From positions 1,240,001 to 1,304,000 of the forward strand of contig CP064978.1 of assembly GCA_016699515.1 (NCBI GenBank): a stretch of DNA of 64,000 bases. The letters run 5' to 3'. Each line of letters begins with the position of its first letter. Within the stretch, counting starts at the first letter, position 1. A program made the position numbers and the translations under genes. Of this stretch, positions 62,205 to 64,000 are shown in pieces. The notes under the pieces were generated by a model, which ran no database searches, was not told where the DNA came from, and saw nothing but the letters and a program-made list of their open reading frames with translations. The DNA is from Candidatus Peregrinibacteria bacterium. GTDB lineage: Bacteria > Patescibacteriota > Gracilibacteria > UM-FILTER-43-11.

Positions 62205-64000
62205 ATGCTCAAAAAACTATTCCAACGCAAAAACCGCGAAACCACGGTGGTTTTGATGAACGAAAGTAAGCTTTATAAACCCTCCGCAGCGACGCTGAAA
62301 AACGCGACGGTCTTGAATACGGAGGCTGTTTATAAGGATGCCCTTAAAAATCCTGTGAAGTATTGGGAAGAAGCTGCCCGTGAATTGGAATGGTATCTTC
62401 CGTGGAAAAAAGCTTTTTCTGAGCCCAAAAAACACTTTTTTAATTGGTTTGTGGGCGGTAAATGCAACATTGTGCACAATGCGCTGGATCGCCACATGGG
62501 CACCCCGACCGAAAAAAAGACCGCCATCATTTGGGAGAGCGACCATGGCAAACGACGCAAACTTACGTATAAAGAATTGAAGAGCGCCGTTTGTAAAATG
62601 GCCAATGGACTTAAATCGCTTGGCATCAAAAAAGGGGATCGAGTGGCGATTTACATGCAAAACACGCCCGAAATTGCCATCAGCATGCTGGCCTGTGCCA
62701 AAATCGGTGCGATGCATTCGGTGGTGTATGCGGGTTTTTCGGCTCATGCCCTTCGCGACCGCATCGACGATGCGAAAGCTAAAATCCTCATCACATCGGA
62801 TGTTGGTTATCGCTCCGGTAAGCACATCGACATGTACTCGCTTTGCAACGAGGCGGTGAAAGGCGCTAAATCCATCAAACACATGGTGGTGGTAAAGCGC
62901 GAAGAAAGCACGCGCAAAAAGAACGCCAAGCGCGATGTTTGGTATCACGAGTTAGTCGAAGGTCAATCCGAAATCTGCAAAACCACGGTGATGGATTCTG
63001 AAGACCCGCTGTTTGTTCTTTACACGTCGGGAACCACCAGTAAACCCAAAGGAATCATTCATGTGCACGGCGGGTACATGGTGGGAATCAACCGCACCTT
63101 TCATTGGGTGATGGACGTAAAACCAAACGATGTGTATTGGTGTTCAGCCGACCCAGGCTGGATCACGGGACACAGTTACATTATTTACGCACCTCTGATG
63201 GCCGGAATCACTACCGTGATGTTCGAAGGCGCTCCCAATTACCCCAAACCCGATCGACTGTGGAAAGTGATCGAAAAAAACAAAGTGTCCATTTTTTATA
63301 CCGCACCCACGTTGATTCGGTCTTTGATGCGCTTTGGAGACGAGTGGGTCGAAAAACATGATCTTTCTTCGTTGCGCTTATTGGGTTCCGTGGGTGAACC
63401 CATCAATCCCGAAGCTTGGCGTTGGTACCACAAGGTGGTTGTAAAGGGGAAACTCCCCATTATGGACACCTGGTGGCAAACCGAGACAGGGTCTTTTATG
63501 ATCGCTCCATTGCCTGCCACAACGCTTAAGGCCGGTTCGGCCACCCGTCCGCTCCCCGGCATTATTGCCGATGTGGTCGATAAACGCGGAAAGTCGGTGC
63601 GTCGAGGGGAAGGGGGCTATTTGGTGATTAAAAATCCGTGGCCGTCCATGCTGCGCGGTGTGTTTAATAATCCCGAGCGCTACCTAAAAACTTATTGGAA
63701 AGAAATTCCCGGCTACTATTTAACCGGTGATTTGGCCCATAAAGATAAAGACGGTTATTTTTGGATCCAAGGCCGCAGCGATGATGTTCTTTCCATCGCC
63801 GGTCATCGCATTGGAACCGCCGAAATCGAAAGTGCACTGGTCAGCCACCCCGCTGCGGCCGAAGCCGCGGTCATCGGCAAACCGCATCCGGTAAAAGGTG
63901 AGTCCGCCAAAGCGTTCGTTATTCTTAAACAAGGGTACGAACCCTCCGAAAAACTGGTGGACGCGCTCAAAAAACAAATTCGCAAAGAACTCGGGCCCAT
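62205..64000 (+). CDS. acs: Acetyl-CoA synthetase, AMP-forming (3' end beyond window)
   Basis: An open frame of 598 codons from ATG 62205 with no stop before the window end. It activates acetate to acetyl-CoA with ATP via acetyl-AMP. Marks: VVYAGFSAHALRDRIDDAKA, the phosphate loop LYTSGTTSKPKGIIHVHGGY (TSG(S/T)TxxPKG), YWCSADPGWITGHSYIIYAP, FYTAPTLIRSLMRFG, DTWWQTETGSFMIAP, LTGDLAHKDKDGYFWIQGRS, DDVLSIAGHRIGTAEIE and the late VIGKPHPVKGESAKAFVI. It is probably near its C-terminus, since full Acs has about 650 residues. No frameshift is present. Acs is uncommon in CPR genomes, which tend to use other acetate routes. Confidence 0.93.
   Translation, partial: MLKKLFQRKNRETTVVLMNESKLYKPSAATLKNATVLNTEAVYKDALKNPVKYWEEAARELEWYLPWKKAFSEPKKHFFNWFVGGKCNIVHNALDRHMGTPTEKKTAIIWESDHGKRRKLTYKELKSAVCKMANGLKSLGIKKGDRVAIYMQNTPEIAISMLACAKIGAMHSVVYAGFSAHALRDRIDDAKAKILITSDVGYRSGKHIDMYSLCNEAVKGAKSIKHMVVVKREESTRKKNAKRDVWYHELVEGQSEICKTTVMDSEDPLFVLYTSGTTSKPKGIIHVHGGYMVGINRTFHWVMDVKPNDVYWCSADPGWITGHSYIIYAPLMAGITTVMFEGAPNYPKPDRLWKVIEKNKVSIFYTAPTLIRSLMRFGDEWVEKHDLSSLRLLGSVGEPINPEAWRWYHKVVVKGKLPIMDTWWQTETGSFMIAPLPATTLKAGSATRPLPGIIADVVDKRGKSVRRGEGGYLVIKNPWPSMLRGVFNNPERYLKTYWKEIPGYYLTGDLAHKDKDGYFWIQGRSDDVLSIAGHRIGTAEIESALVSHPAAAEAAVIGKPHPVKGESAKAFVILKQGYEPSEKLVDALKKQIRKELGP

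Noticed and set aside
62217..62948. A 243-residue minus-strand ORF at the right end
   Set aside because: It is the complement of acetyl-CoA synthetase, whose plus-strand frame carries all family motifs and runs off the window.

Overview
This window looks like a piece of a Patescibacteria (CPR) chromosome, most likely Peregrinibacteria or a related lineage; that placement is inferred from gene style, not proven. Signs are several very large secreted proteins with S-layer homology (SLH) domains, an ECF sigma factor beside one of them, an archaeal-type PEP carboxylase, short intergenic gaps filled with hairpin repeats, and Gram-positive-like wall genes (murC, murD, murJ, ftsQ, D,D-carboxypeptidase, sortase). 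The genetic code is standard: TGA ends many ordinary genes, including the sigma factor, trhO, sdpI-like and msrB genes.

Layout. 1-14043: a tight + strand operon with the end of a giant SLH-anchored exoprotein (over 3000 residues, four reading-frame pieces) and four further exported proteins. 14099-16825: archaeal-type PEP carboxylase and an aspartate/aromatic aminotransferase. 16983-21036: an SLH protein, an ECF sigma factor and a membrane partner of the sigma factor. 21033-25511: redox, dehydrogenase, methyltransferase and efflux genes with tRNA-Ala and tRNA-Val. 25532-32997: lipoprotein, MscS channel, DnaQ-like exonuclease, GGQ rescue factor, TrhO, tRNA-Lys with a 209-bp tandem repeat, thioredoxin, SdpI-like protein, MsrB and a glycosyltransferase. 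33078-39542: a tiny HTH protein, an AT-rich island, MurD, MurJ and Rel. 39593-47596 (minus strand): trigger factor, TPR lipoprotein, secreted protein and the probable major S-layer protein. 48424-56000: tRNA-fMet, FtsB-like, MurC, a DHH phosphoesterase with a long tail, YidD, LysM-M23 peptidase, D,D-carboxypeptidase and FtsQ. 56114-64000: a nucleotidyltransferase/acyltransferase-like protein, TlpA-like thioredoxin, an SLH-sortase fusion, a ComEC-type hydrolase, an LPQTG-anchored protein and acetyl-CoA synthetase (cut by the window end).

How it fits together. Much of the window builds the cell surface: Mur enzymes and MurJ make and flip wall precursor, FtsQ/FtsB and wall hydrolases remodel it, SLH proteins coat it, and a sortase that carries its own SLH anchor sits about 1.3 kb from a protein ending in an LPQTG sorting signal. 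This SLH-sortase/LPQTG pair and the giant exoprotein operon are the most interesting systems here.

Two cautions. First, about twenty genes or gene pieces are broken by single-base shifts, often in short homopolymers and including essential genes (murD, rel); uncorrected sequencing error is the simplest cause, so broken genes are described as whole genes spanning the shift. Second, at least five families of palindromic repeats occupy the gaps, and some supply the stop codon of the gene before them.
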